From assembly GCA_965277025.1 (NCBI GenBank), contig OZ255706.1, forward strand, positions 1,178,001 to 1,242,000: a DNA stretch of 64,000 bases, read 5' to 3'. Numbering within the stretch: the first letter of the stretch is position 1; the number at the start of each line of letters is the position of its first letter. The position numbers and the translations under genes were made by a program. This DNA comes from Methylomarinum sp965277025. GTDB taxonomy: Bacteria > Pseudomonadota > Gammaproteobacteria > Methylococcales > Methylomonadaceae. Below the pieces are notes generated by a model. The model was not told where the DNA came from and searched no databases. It saw only the letters and a program-made list of their open reading frames with translations. Shown here in pieces: positions 17,126 to 24,777 of this stretch.

Positions 17126-17557
17126 ATGGCGATTGAACGTACGTTCTCAATTATAAAACCTGATGCAGTGGCTAAGAATGTCATTGGTGAAATCGAATCG
17201 CGTTTTGAAAAAAACGGATTGCGCATCATAGCGATGAAAATGTGGCATTTAACCAAAGAGCAGGCGGAAGGTTTTTATGCTGTTCATAAGGAACGTCCTT
17301 TTTTCAATGACCTGGTTTCTTTCATGATTTCAGGCCCGGTCGTTGTTCAAGTGCTGGAAGGTGAAAGCGCGGTATTGAAAAACCGTGAATTGATGGGCGC
17401 GACTAACCCTGCTGAAGCGGCGCCGGGTACGATTCGTGCCGATTTTGCCGATAGCATCGATGAGAATGCCGTGCATGGCTCTGATGCGCCGGAAACTGCA
17501 AAAGAAGAAATTGCTTTCTTCTTTTCTGAAGACGAGATTTGTGAACGTACCCGTTAA
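17126..17557 (+). CDS. ndk: nucleoside diphosphate kinase
   Basis: 143 aa. It equilibrates nucleoside di- and triphosphates through a phosphohistidine. RTFSIIKPDAV begins the protein and the catalytic His-117 is in ENAVHGSDAPETA. Preceded by a GGAG site. It is the first gene of the ndk-rlmN-pilW-hisS-yfgM-bamB-der block, and its 3' end overlaps rlmN by 17 bp. Confidence 0.98.
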   Translation: MAIERTFSIIKPDAVAKNVIGEIESRFEKNGLRIIAMKMWHLTKEQAEGFYAVHKERPFFNDLVSFMISGPVVVQVLEGESAVLKNRELMGATNPAEAAPGTIRADFADSIDENAVHGSDAPETAKEEIAFFFSEDEICERTR

Positions 17558-18641
17558 AAGTAAAACCAATCTGCTCGATTTCGACCGGGAAGGCCTCAAA
17601 GCCTTTTTTGTCGAAATCGGTGAAAAACCATTTCGTGCAACCCAGTTGCTGAAATGGATTTATCAGGAAGGTGTTGATGATTTTGATCAAATGACCAACC
17701 TGAGTAAATCTCTGCGCACCTGGTTAAAGCAACATTGCGTTATCCAGGCGCCAGAAATTTTGCTGGAAAAAATTGCTACCGATGGTACCCGTAAATGGGT
17801 GGTAGAGATGAGTTGTGGCAATCGGGTGGAGAGTGTCTTCATTCCTGAGCAAAATCGTGGCACTTTATGTGTGTCGTCACAAATCGGTTGCGCATTGGCA
17901 TGTACCTTTTGTTCCACGGCCAGGCAAGGCTTCAATCGCAATTTAAATGTCTCGGAAATTATTGGTCAGCTTTATATTGCACAAAAACGCTTGGGTGAAG
18001 CGCAGCGCATCACCAATGTCGTCATGATGGGCATGGGTGAGCCATTGCTGAATTTCGACAATGTCGTTGCGGCAATGAATCTGATGATGGATGATTTTTG
18101 TTATGGTTTGTCGAAACGGCGGGTGACTGTCAGTACCTCAGGGATAGTACCCGCCATGCAGCGTTTGAATGCCGTTTGTGATGTCAGTTTGGCCGTGTCT
18201 TTACATGCCGCAAATGATAAATTGCGTAATGAACTGGTGCCAATCAATCAGAAATATCCATTGAAAGAATTGATGGAAGCCTGTCGGCAATACGACAAAC
18301 AGGGCCCAAGAAAACATATTACCTTTGAATATGTGATGCTGGCGGGCGTAAACGATACTGTCAGCGATGCCAAGGCCTTGATTAAGTTATTGAACAAAGT
18401 TCCGGCAAAAATCAATCTGATACCGTTTAATCCGTTTCCACAGTCTGATTATCACTGTTCTTCGATGGATGATATTCTGAAATTTCGGGATATATTGCAT
18501 AATGCAGGGTTTGTCACAACGATTCGAAAAACCCGTGGTGATGATATTGATGCCGCTTGTGGCCAATTGGTGGGCCAGGTCAAAGACAAAAGTCGCCGGC
18601 ATTTGAAATTGAAAACGACAAAGGAGCCAGCTCATGGTTAA
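17541..18641 (+). CDS. rlmN: dual-specificity 23S rRNA/tRNA adenine-C2 methyltransferase RlmN
   Basis: 366 aa from the GTG at 17541; a longer in-frame reading would run deep into ndk and adds no conserved sequence. Radical-SAM enzyme that methylates A2503 of 23S rRNA and A37 of tRNA. The CxxxCxxC cluster motif is in IGCALACTFCSTARQG, and the C-terminal RKTRGDDIDAACGQL carries the methyl-carrying cysteine. It overlaps pilW by 8 bp. Confidence 0.95.
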   Translation: MNVPVKSKTNLLDFDREGLKAFFVEIGEKPFRATQLLKWIYQEGVDDFDQMTNLSKSLRTWLKQHCVIQAPEILLEKIATDGTRKWVVEMSCGNRVESVFIPEQNRGTLCVSSQIGCALACTFCSTARQGFNRNLNVSEIIGQLYIAQKRLGEAQRITNVVMMGMGEPLLNFDNVVAAMNLMMDDFCYGLSKRRVTVSTSGIVPAMQRLNAVCDVSLAVSLHAANDKLRNELVPINQKYPLKELMEACRQYDKQGPRKHITFEYVMLAGVNDTVSDAKALIKLLNKVPAKINLIPFNPFPQSDYHCSSMDDILKFRDILHNAGFVTTIRKTRGDDIDAACGQLVGQVKDKSRRHLKLKTTKEPAHG

Positions 18642-19386
18642 ATTTGGCTGGATAGCCCTGATAGTCATGCTGCTCACTTCCTGCACGGCTGAAAATCCAC
18701 TGGGACACTCGGCCAGTTCAGATGAACAGGCCCGGGTAAATTTACAGTTGGGTGTTCGTTATCTGGAAATGGGAATGCTTGCTGATGCACGAGAAAAATT
18801 ATTGCAGGCCGAAGATCAAGATCCCAACAATGCCGAAGTACAAGATGCCTTAGCGGTACTCAGTGAAAAACTGGGTCAGCGCAAGGAAGCTGATTATCAT
18901 TATCAGCGTGCTATAGCGCTTAACCCGGAATCTTATCGTAGTCAAAACAACTATGGCCGTTTTTTATGTGAAGCCGGCCATTTTGAGAAAGGCTTTGAGC
19001 TGTTACAGCAAGCGCTTGAACAACCATTGAACAATCGAAAATGGTTTGCCCAGACCAATATCGGTTTGTGCTATCTGCGCCAGGGACAATTGGAGTTGGC
19101 TGAGCAGGCGTTTCGTCAGGCGTTGCAATATCGCCCCGACTATGCGCCAGCATTGCAGCAAATGCAGAAAATCAGTTACCAGAAAGGCAACTATATGTCT
19201 GCCCAAGCATTTTTACAGCGCTATTTGGCCGTTGCGGATCATACACCGGATACCTTATGGATCGCCTGGCAGACCGAGCGGGCATTGGGAAACCGTGAAC
19301 GGGCAGAAAAATTTCGTAATCAATTATTGACCCGTTTTCCGGCCAGCAAACAAGCGCAACAGGCCAGAAAATCAATCAGTCGTTAA
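18634..19386 (+). CDS. pilW: type IV pilus biogenesis/stability lipoprotein PilW (PilF)
   Basis: 250 aa TPR lipoprotein. Signal MVKFGWIALIVMLL ends in a TSC lipobox. Successive TPR units follow (for example QLGVRYLEMGMLADAREKL, YHYQRAIALNPESYRSQNNY, FAQTNIGLCYLRQGQLELAE). It serves as pilotin for secretin assembly of type IV pili. The position between rlmN and hisS is the family's usual locus, although rodZ and ispG, often found here, are absent. Confidence 0.93.
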   Translation: MVKFGWIALIVMLLTSCTAENPLGHSASSDEQARVNLQLGVRYLEMGMLADAREKLLQAEDQDPNNAEVQDALAVLSEKLGQRKEADYHYQRAIALNPESYRSQNNYGRFLCEAGHFEKGFELLQQALEQPLNNRKWFAQTNIGLCYLRQGQLELAEQAFRQALQYRPDYAPALQQMQKISYQKGNYMSAQAFLQRYLAVADHTPDTLWIAWQTERALGNRERAEKFRNQLLTRFPASKQAQQARKSISR

Positions 19387-19406
19387 CCAAATCAATCAGA
19401 CAAAAC

Positions 19407-20684
19407 ATGGCAAAACACACGCTTATTCAGGCAATCCGGGGGATGCATGATATTTTACCGGACAGATCGCCGCTTTGGCGTAAAGTGGAAGCGATTATTC
19501 AATCGACACTGGACAGTTATGGTTATCGGGAAATACGCTTGCCAATTGTCGAGAAAACAGAACTGTTCAAACGTTCGATTGGCGAAGTTACCGATATTGT
19601 CGAAAAAGAAATGTACACTTTCGAGGATCGTAATGGCGACTCGCTGACCTTGCGGCCGGAAGGGACGGCAGGATGCCTGCGTGCCTGTCTGGAGCATGGT
19701 TTGTTGCATAATCAGGTGCATCGCTTGTGGTATATGGGGCCTATGTTTCGCCATGAAAGACCGCAAAAAGGGCGCTATCGCCAGTTTTATCAATTAGGTG
19801 TTGAAACCTATGGTATGGCAGGTCCCGATATAGATGCTGAAATCATTTTATTGAGTCACCGCTTGTGGAAAAGCTTAGGAATTTTACCTCAGCTGGAATT
19901 GCAACTGAACACCTTGGGGTCAATTGCCGAACGGCAGATTTACCGGGAAAAACTGGTGCAATATTTTAATCAGCATCTCGATGAACTGGATGAAGACAGT
20001 TTGCGGCGCTTGAAAACCAATCCACTGCGTATCCTGGACAGTAAAAATCCTGCTATGCAAGAAATGCTGGAGAAAGCTCCGGCCTTGATGGAGTCATTAG
20101 GTGAAGACAGTCTCGACCATTTCAATACCTTGACCTCTTTGCTGGATAATCTGGGCGTCAGCTATGTGATCAACCCACGCCTGGTGCGCGGTTTGGATTA
20201 TTACGGAAAAACAGTTTTTGAATGGGTGACTGACCAGCTCGGTGCGCAAGGAACGGTTTGTGCCGGAGGTCGTTATGATGGCTTGATTGAACAACTGGGT
20301 GGCAAAAACAATTATGCGATAGGCTTTGCCTTAGGCATGGAACGATTGTTATCTCTGGTTGAAATGCAGGAAGACTTTAACATTGATGTTTATCTGATCA
20401 ATGTCGGTGAAAAGGCGGCTGTTTTCGCCATGCAAGTGGCTGAAGCATTACGGGATAATGTTGAAAACTTGAAAGTGATGTTGCATTGTGGCGGGGGCAG
20501 TTTTAAAAGCCAGTTTAAAAAGGCGGACAAAAGTGGCGCTGAATATGCCGTGGTTATTGGCGAAGATGAAGCCGAACAACGCCAGGTCAGTTTGAAACCA
20601 CTACGTCACGAGGGCGAGCAGAAAAACATGTCGCTGGATGAATTGATTGCACAATTGCAATCGTGGAAGTCAGGGAATCGTTGA
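19407..20684 (+). CDS. hisS: histidine--tRNA ligase
   Basis: 425 aa class II synthetase. Motif 1 region around YGYREIRLPIVEKTELFKRS, motif 2 FRHERPQKGRYRQFYQLGVE, the histidine loop LVRGLDYYGKTVFEWV and motif 3 AIGFALGMERLLSL are all present. The C-terminal anticodon-binding domain follows. Length is normal and the gene lies 20 bp after pilW. Confidence 0.98.
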   Translation: MAKHTLIQAIRGMHDILPDRSPLWRKVEAIIQSTLDSYGYREIRLPIVEKTELFKRSIGEVTDIVEKEMYTFEDRNGDSLTLRPEGTAGCLRACLEHGLLHNQVHRLWYMGPMFRHERPQKGRYRQFYQLGVETYGMAGPDIDAEIILLSHRLWKSLGILPQLELQLNTLGSIAERQIYREKLVQYFNQHLDELDEDSLRRLKTNPLRILDSKNPAMQEMLEKAPALMESLGEDSLDHFNTLTSLLDNLGVSYVINPRLVRGLDYYGKTVFEWVTDQLGAQGTVCAGGRYDGLIEQLGGKNNYAIGFALGMERLLSLVEMQEDFNIDVYLINVGEKAAVFAMQVAEALRDNVENLKVMLHCGGGSFKSQFKKADKSGAEYAVVIGEDEAEQRQVSLKPLRHEGEQKNMSLDELIAQLQSWKSGNR

Positions 20685-20714
20685 TGTGTGCAGCGTTGCG
20701 AGAAGAAATATGCT

Positions 20715-20812
20715 TAATATCTGATGTTACGCATTGAATTGGAAACTTGACTGCGTTTACAAATAAATAATTTTTCATGGTAGGGTGGATTCGCCGTCAG
20801 GCAATCCACCAG
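20715..20812 (+). repeat. GTTACGCATTGA element joined to a GTAGGGTGG REP
   Basis: Begins TCTGATGTTACGCATTGAAT, then ACTGCGTTTACAAATAA, and ends with a full REP (GTAGGGTGGATTCGCC, then GTCAGGCAATCCACC) at 20780-20810. The same composite of about 90 bp occurs reversed at 33480-33564. Located in the hisS-yfgM gap. Confidence 0.8.
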
Positions 20813-20874
20813 ATAATAAACCGGAGTAATAAAGCATTTTACATGGTAAACAGTAAATGAGTAAGGGATAAACA

Positions 20875-21525
20875 ATGGAAATATACGATACAGAAGAAGA
20901 ACAGGTAGAGGCGCTGAAACGCTGGTGGAAAGAAAATGGCACCTCGACATTGATCGGTGTCGCTTTGGCGCTGGCGATGATTTTTGGCTGGGATTATTGG
21001 CAAAATCATAAAAAACAGCAGGCTCTACAGGCATCGGCCTTGTATGATCAGTTGCTGAAAAATGATGCCAGGGAACAGTACGCTAATATTGAGAAAATTG
21101 CGGCACAATTACAGCAAAAATATTCCGATACCAGCTATGCGGATTTTGCTCAATTGTTTTTGGCAAAAAGTCAGGTCAAGCAAGAACAGTTGGATCAGGC
21201 AGATCAAACGCTGGACAAACTGATGAAATCTGCCGATGTTGAAATTTCTAATCTGGCGCGGGTCAGACTGGTGAGAGTTAAATTGGCCACCGGAAAATAT
21301 GAAGAGGGCCTGCAATTGATCGCTGCGGTCGACCCTTCATCCAGCGAAGGCTTTTCACCAGTCTACGAGGAATTAACCGGTGACTTGTATGTGGCATTAG
21401 GGCGTCTGGCCGAAGCGAGAACCGCCTATAAAAGAGCATTGCGTGTTGGGTCAACTTCACCACTTTTACAATTTAAGTTAGATGATATAACTGCCGCCGA
21501 AGTGGTGGCCATAGAGGCTGAATAA
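20875..21525 (+). CDS. yfgM: YfgM, ancillary SecYEG translocon subunit (TPR protein)
   Basis: 216 aa. N-terminal EDEQVEALKRWWKENG-like motif (here EEEQVEALKRWWKENGTSTL), one TM helix (about residues 25-42), then a periplasmic TPR-like helical domain. In E. coli YfgM links SecYEG with periplasmic chaperones. bamB begins at the base right after its stop, preserving the standard yfgM-bamB-der order. Confidence 0.93.
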   Translation: MEIYDTEEEQVEALKRWWKENGTSTLIGVALALAMIFGWDYWQNHKKQQALQASALYDQLLKNDAREQYANIEKIAAQLQQKYSDTSYADFAQLFLAKSQVKQEQLDQADQTLDKLMKSADVEISNLARVRLVRVKLATGKYEEGLQLIAAVDPSSSEGFSPVYEELTGDLYVALGRLAEARTAYKRALRVGSTSPLLQFKLDDITAAEVVAIEAE

Positions 21526-22722
21526 GTGCAGAAAGCTGTTTCAAAACACTGGATATTCTTAGGCTTATTGTTGGTATTGAATGGCTGCGCGGTGCTGGAT
21601 GAAGGTAAAAACTTTATCACCAGCATGATGGGGGGCGAAGACAACAGTCACCCACCCGCCCCGCTAATTGAGTATGAGCCTGAGCTGGAGATCGAAAAAA
21701 TCTGGGAAGAACAGGTTGGTAGTGGGGCGCAGGAGTATTATCTGAAACTGGGGCTGGCGATCAGTGTTGGTAAAGTTTTTGCGGCCGCCAGAAGTGGGTT
21801 GTTGCAAGCAAGGGATTTGCAAACAGGGGATGAGGTTTGGGAACAGGAAAGCGATTTCTTGTTTTCAGCCGGCCCGGGCTTGGGTGATGATATGGTTATC
21901 ATGGGCTCCAGTCATGGCCAGGTAGCGGCATTTTCGGTTGATAGTGGGGAACAACGTTGGGTTGCCGAGGTATCGAGTGAAGTGTTGGCAACACCGGTTA
22001 TTTCCAATGGCATTGTCATCATCCGAACGATTGATGGTAAAGTTTTTGCATTAAGCGAAGAAAGTGGCAAACAGCTTTGGTTATTTGAACGGGATGTACC
22101 TCCTTTAAGTATTCGGGGTTTGAGCCGGCCGGTGATTGTCGAAGGCAACGCCATTGTCGGCTTCGCCAATGGCAAGCTATTGGCTCTGCGTTTGACCGAT
22201 GGCAAATTGATGTGGGAGTCGACCATCGCCATTCCGACCGGTCGTTCGGAAGTAGACAGACTGGTCGATCTGGAGGCCGATCCGGTCGAATCCGATGGGG
22301 TGGTCTTTGTTTCCAGCTTTCAGGCGGGAACCTTTGGTGTTTTGGAAGTCGATGGCGATGTGCTATGGCACAATCCTGGCGTTGCCAGTAAATCAGGCAT
22401 GAGCGCGGATTGGCGCTATTTGTATCTGACCGACAAAATCAGCCAGGTCTGGCAACTGGATCAACGCAATGGCGCCTCGTTATGGAAACAGGATGAATTG
22501 CAGTATCGGGATCTGTCGGGCCCGGTTGTTTATGAGGATTATGTTGTGGCGGGTGATTTTGAAGGTTATGTGCATTGGTTTTCTTCCAGTGATGGTCATC
22601 AACTTGCCAGAGTGCGATTGACCGATGAAGCGATTGACGCTCAGCCACAAATTATTGATAAAACAGTTTATGTATACGCCAGAGACGGTTCTCTGGCAGC
22701 TTATCGAGTCAGGGCGCATTGA
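21526..22722 (+). CDS. bamB: outer-membrane protein assembly lipoprotein BamB
   Basis: 398 aa with a GTG start directly after yfgM. The lipobox is LVLNGC. The mature part is an eight-bladed beta-propeller of PQQ-like repeats (GKVFALSEESGKQLWLFERD, NGKLLALRLTDGKLMWES and others). BamB is a scaffold of the BAM complex inserting barrel proteins into the outer membrane. Its TGA overlaps the ATG of der. Confidence 0.95.
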   Translation: MQKAVSKHWIFLGLLLVLNGCAVLDEGKNFITSMMGGEDNSHPPAPLIEYEPELEIEKIWEEQVGSGAQEYYLKLGLAISVGKVFAAARSGLLQARDLQTGDEVWEQESDFLFSAGPGLGDDMVIMGSSHGQVAAFSVDSGEQRWVAEVSSEVLATPVISNGIVIIRTIDGKVFALSEESGKQLWLFERDVPPLSIRGLSRPVIVEGNAIVGFANGKLLALRLTDGKLMWESTIAIPTGRSEVDRLVDLEADPVESDGVVFVSSFQAGTFGVLEVDGDVLWHNPGVASKSGMSADWRYLYLTDKISQVWQLDQRNGASLWKQDELQYRDLSGPVVYEDYVVAGDFEGYVHWFSSSDGHQLARVRLTDEAIDAQPQIIDKTVYVYARDGSLAAYRVRAH

Positions 22723-24113
22723 TGTTACCCGTGATAGCCCTGGTCGGGCGGCCGAATGTTGGCAAATCCACCCTGTTTAATTATCTGACCCGAAGCCGTG
22801 AGGCGCTGGTGGCCGATTATCCGGGTCTAACCCGTGATCGCCAGTATGGCCGGGTGAAGCGCGGCCATCGTGATTGCCTGGTCGTCGATACTGGCGGTAT
22901 TGTCGATGATAAAGAGGGCATCGACAGCTTTGCCCGTAAACAGGTGGAAGTGGCATTACAAGAAGCTGATGCGGTGTTTTTTCTGGTCGATGCCCGGGCC
23001 GGCCTGAATACAGCAGACCAGATGATTGCCGAGTCATTGCGCCGATTGAACAAGCCGGTTGTGTTGGTGGCCAACAAGACTGACGGCATCAATGCGGAAA
23101 TAGCCAGCGCCGACTTTTATGCCCTGGCGCTGGGAGAACCCGTCGCTATTGCCGCCACTCATGGTCGAGGTGTGCGGGAACTGTTGGCGCGTATCGATGA
23201 ATTGATTCCCGAAGTCGAAGAGGATGAAGACACAGAAGACGGTGGTATAGGTATTGCCATTGTCGGTCGCCCCAATGTCGGCAAATCCACCTTGGTTAAT
23301 CGTTTGCTGGGTGAAGAGCGGGTGGTGGTGTTTGACGAAGCCGGTACGACGCGGGACAGCATTTATATTCCCTTTGAACGCAATGGGCAAAAATTTACCT
23401 TGATCGACACCGCTGGCATGCGCCGCAAGGCCAGGGTGTCGTTAGCCATTGAAAAATTCAGTATCATCAAATCTTTGCAAGCCATAGAAAAAGCCAATGT
23501 GGTCATTTATCTGATTGACGCCAGAGAAGGGATCACCGATCAGGACGCACATTTGCTGGGTTTGATTCTGGAAGCGGGTAGGGCCTTGATAATCGGGCTG
23601 AATAAATGGGATGGTATTTCGGTTGAGCAAAAAGAGCTGATAAAAAAACAGATCTATATCAAGCTGCCATTTTTGGATTTTGCTGAAAAACATCCAATTT
23701 CTGCCTTGCATGGCAGTGGTGTCGGTAAACTGTTTGATGTTGTGCATAAACTGTACGACTCGGCGATGATCGATATGTCCACGCCAGAATTGACGCGTAT
23801 TTTAAAAGATGCGGTCGATGCTCACCAGCCGCCATTGGTTCGAGGTCGGCGTATCAAACTGAAATATGCCCATCAGGGCGGACGCAATCCGCCGGTTGTC
23901 GTGATTCATGGTGTGCAAACTGATGCATTGCCTGACGCCTACCGGCGTTATTTAATGAATTATTACCGTCAACAACTGAGACTTAAGGGAACACCCATCA
24001 AGCTGGTGTTCAAATCACCGGAAAATCCGTTTAAAGGGCAGCGTAACAAACTGACCGAGCGGCAACAGAAAAAACGTAAACGTTTGGTTAAATTCAGTAA
24101 GCGAAAGAAATAA
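22722..24113 (+). CDS. der: ribosome biogenesis GTPase Der (EngA)
   Basis: 463 aa from the ATG at 22722, which shares its A with the bamB stop TGA; a TTG one codon earlier is also in frame. Two tandem G domains are visible, each with a P-loop GRPNVGKST (near residues 9 and 180), DTGGI / DTAGM switch regions and NKTD / NKWD specificity motifs. A C-terminal KH-like domain ends in a basic tail. Needed for 50S maturation. Confidence 0.97.
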   Translation: MLPVIALVGRPNVGKSTLFNYLTRSREALVADYPGLTRDRQYGRVKRGHRDCLVVDTGGIVDDKEGIDSFARKQVEVALQEADAVFFLVDARAGLNTADQMIAESLRRLNKPVVLVANKTDGINAEIASADFYALALGEPVAIAATHGRGVRELLARIDELIPEVEEDEDTEDGGIGIAIVGRPNVGKSTLVNRLLGEERVVVFDEAGTTRDSIYIPFERNGQKFTLIDTAGMRRKARVSLAIEKFSIIKSLQAIEKANVVIYLIDAREGITDQDAHLLGLILEAGRALIIGLNKWDGISVEQKELIKKQIYIKLPFLDFAEKHPISALHGSGVGKLFDVVHKLYDSAMIDMSTPELTRILKDAVDAHQPPLVRGRRIKLKYAHQGGRNPPVVVIHGVQTDALPDAYRRYLMNYYRQQLRLKGTPIKLVFKSPENPFKGQRNKLTERQQKKRKRLVKFSKRKK

Positions 24114-24114
24114 T

Positions 24115-24615
24115 ATGGCAACTATCACTTTCCAGGGAAAACCTATTCATACCAATGGCGAATTACCCAAAGTGGGTAGCCCGGCGCCGGATTTCAAACT
24201 GGTCAGCACGCGATTGAAAGAAGTTTCGTTGCACAATTACAAAGGTAAAACCAAGCTGTTGAATATTGTACCCAGTCTGGATACACCGACCTGCCAGATT
24301 TCCACACGCAAATTCAATCAGAAAGCGGCCAAATTGGATAACACCGTGGTATTGGCGATTTCCGCCGACCTGCCCTTTGCGCAAAGCCGCTTTTGTGAAT
24401 TTGAAAAGCTGAAAAGTATTATCCCACTGTCCTGTTTTCGCTCCAGTTTCGCGCAAGATTATGGCGTAGAACTCATCGACAGCGTGTTAAAAGGCCTGAC
24501 CGCCCGGGCAGTGGTGATTATCAATCCCGACAATAAAGTCGTCTACACCGAACTGGTTGAAGAAATCGCTGAAGAGCCCGATTACGAAGCAGCCTGGGAA
24601 GCTCTGAAAGCATGA
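24115..24615 (+). CDS. tpx: thiol peroxidase Tpx
   Basis: 166 aa atypical 2-Cys peroxiredoxin. The peroxidatic Cys is in VPSLDTPTCQIST (about residue 60) and the resolving Cys probably in RFCEFEKLKS (about 94). Reduces H2O2 and organic peroxides with thioredoxin. It starts one base after der, which is unusual and implies read-through of the same transcript. Confidence 0.96.
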   Translation: MATITFQGKPIHTNGELPKVGSPAPDFKLVSTRLKEVSLHNYKGKTKLLNIVPSLDTPTCQISTRKFNQKAAKLDNTVVLAISADLPFAQSRFCEFEKLKSIIPLSCFRSSFAQDYGVELIDSVLKGLTARAVVIINPDNKVVYTELVEEIAEEPDYEAAWEALKA

Positions 24616-24640
24616 GCTACAAGCTCCTCTCCTGAAAACC

Positions 24641-24760
24641 CTGAACAAATCATCCATACTATCAGCGAGCGCAACGTAGAAATACGATTTCCACGTTGCT
24701 CACAAAATCAGTTGCTTGCAGTTATCAGCTGGAATCATGGATAAATCAGCCATTCTTCAA
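24641..24760 (-). repeat. fold-back (MITE-like) element, copy 3, reversed
   Basis: Read on the minus strand it gives GGCTGATTTATCCATGATTC, then GATAACTGCAAGCAACTGAT, TTTTGTGAGCAACGTGGAAA and GTATGGATGATTTGTTCAGG, matching the interior and right half of copy 1. It keeps the left-hand TTATCCATGA that pairs with TCATGGATGA, showing that the intact element folds back on itself. Fills the tpx-glgP gap. Confidence 0.68.
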
Positions 24761-24777
24761 ATGGTAACCATGCAAAA

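Noticed and set aside
17436..17540. ATG at 17436 as the rlmN start
   Set aside because: Adds 35 residues out of frame over ndk with no similarity to RlmN.
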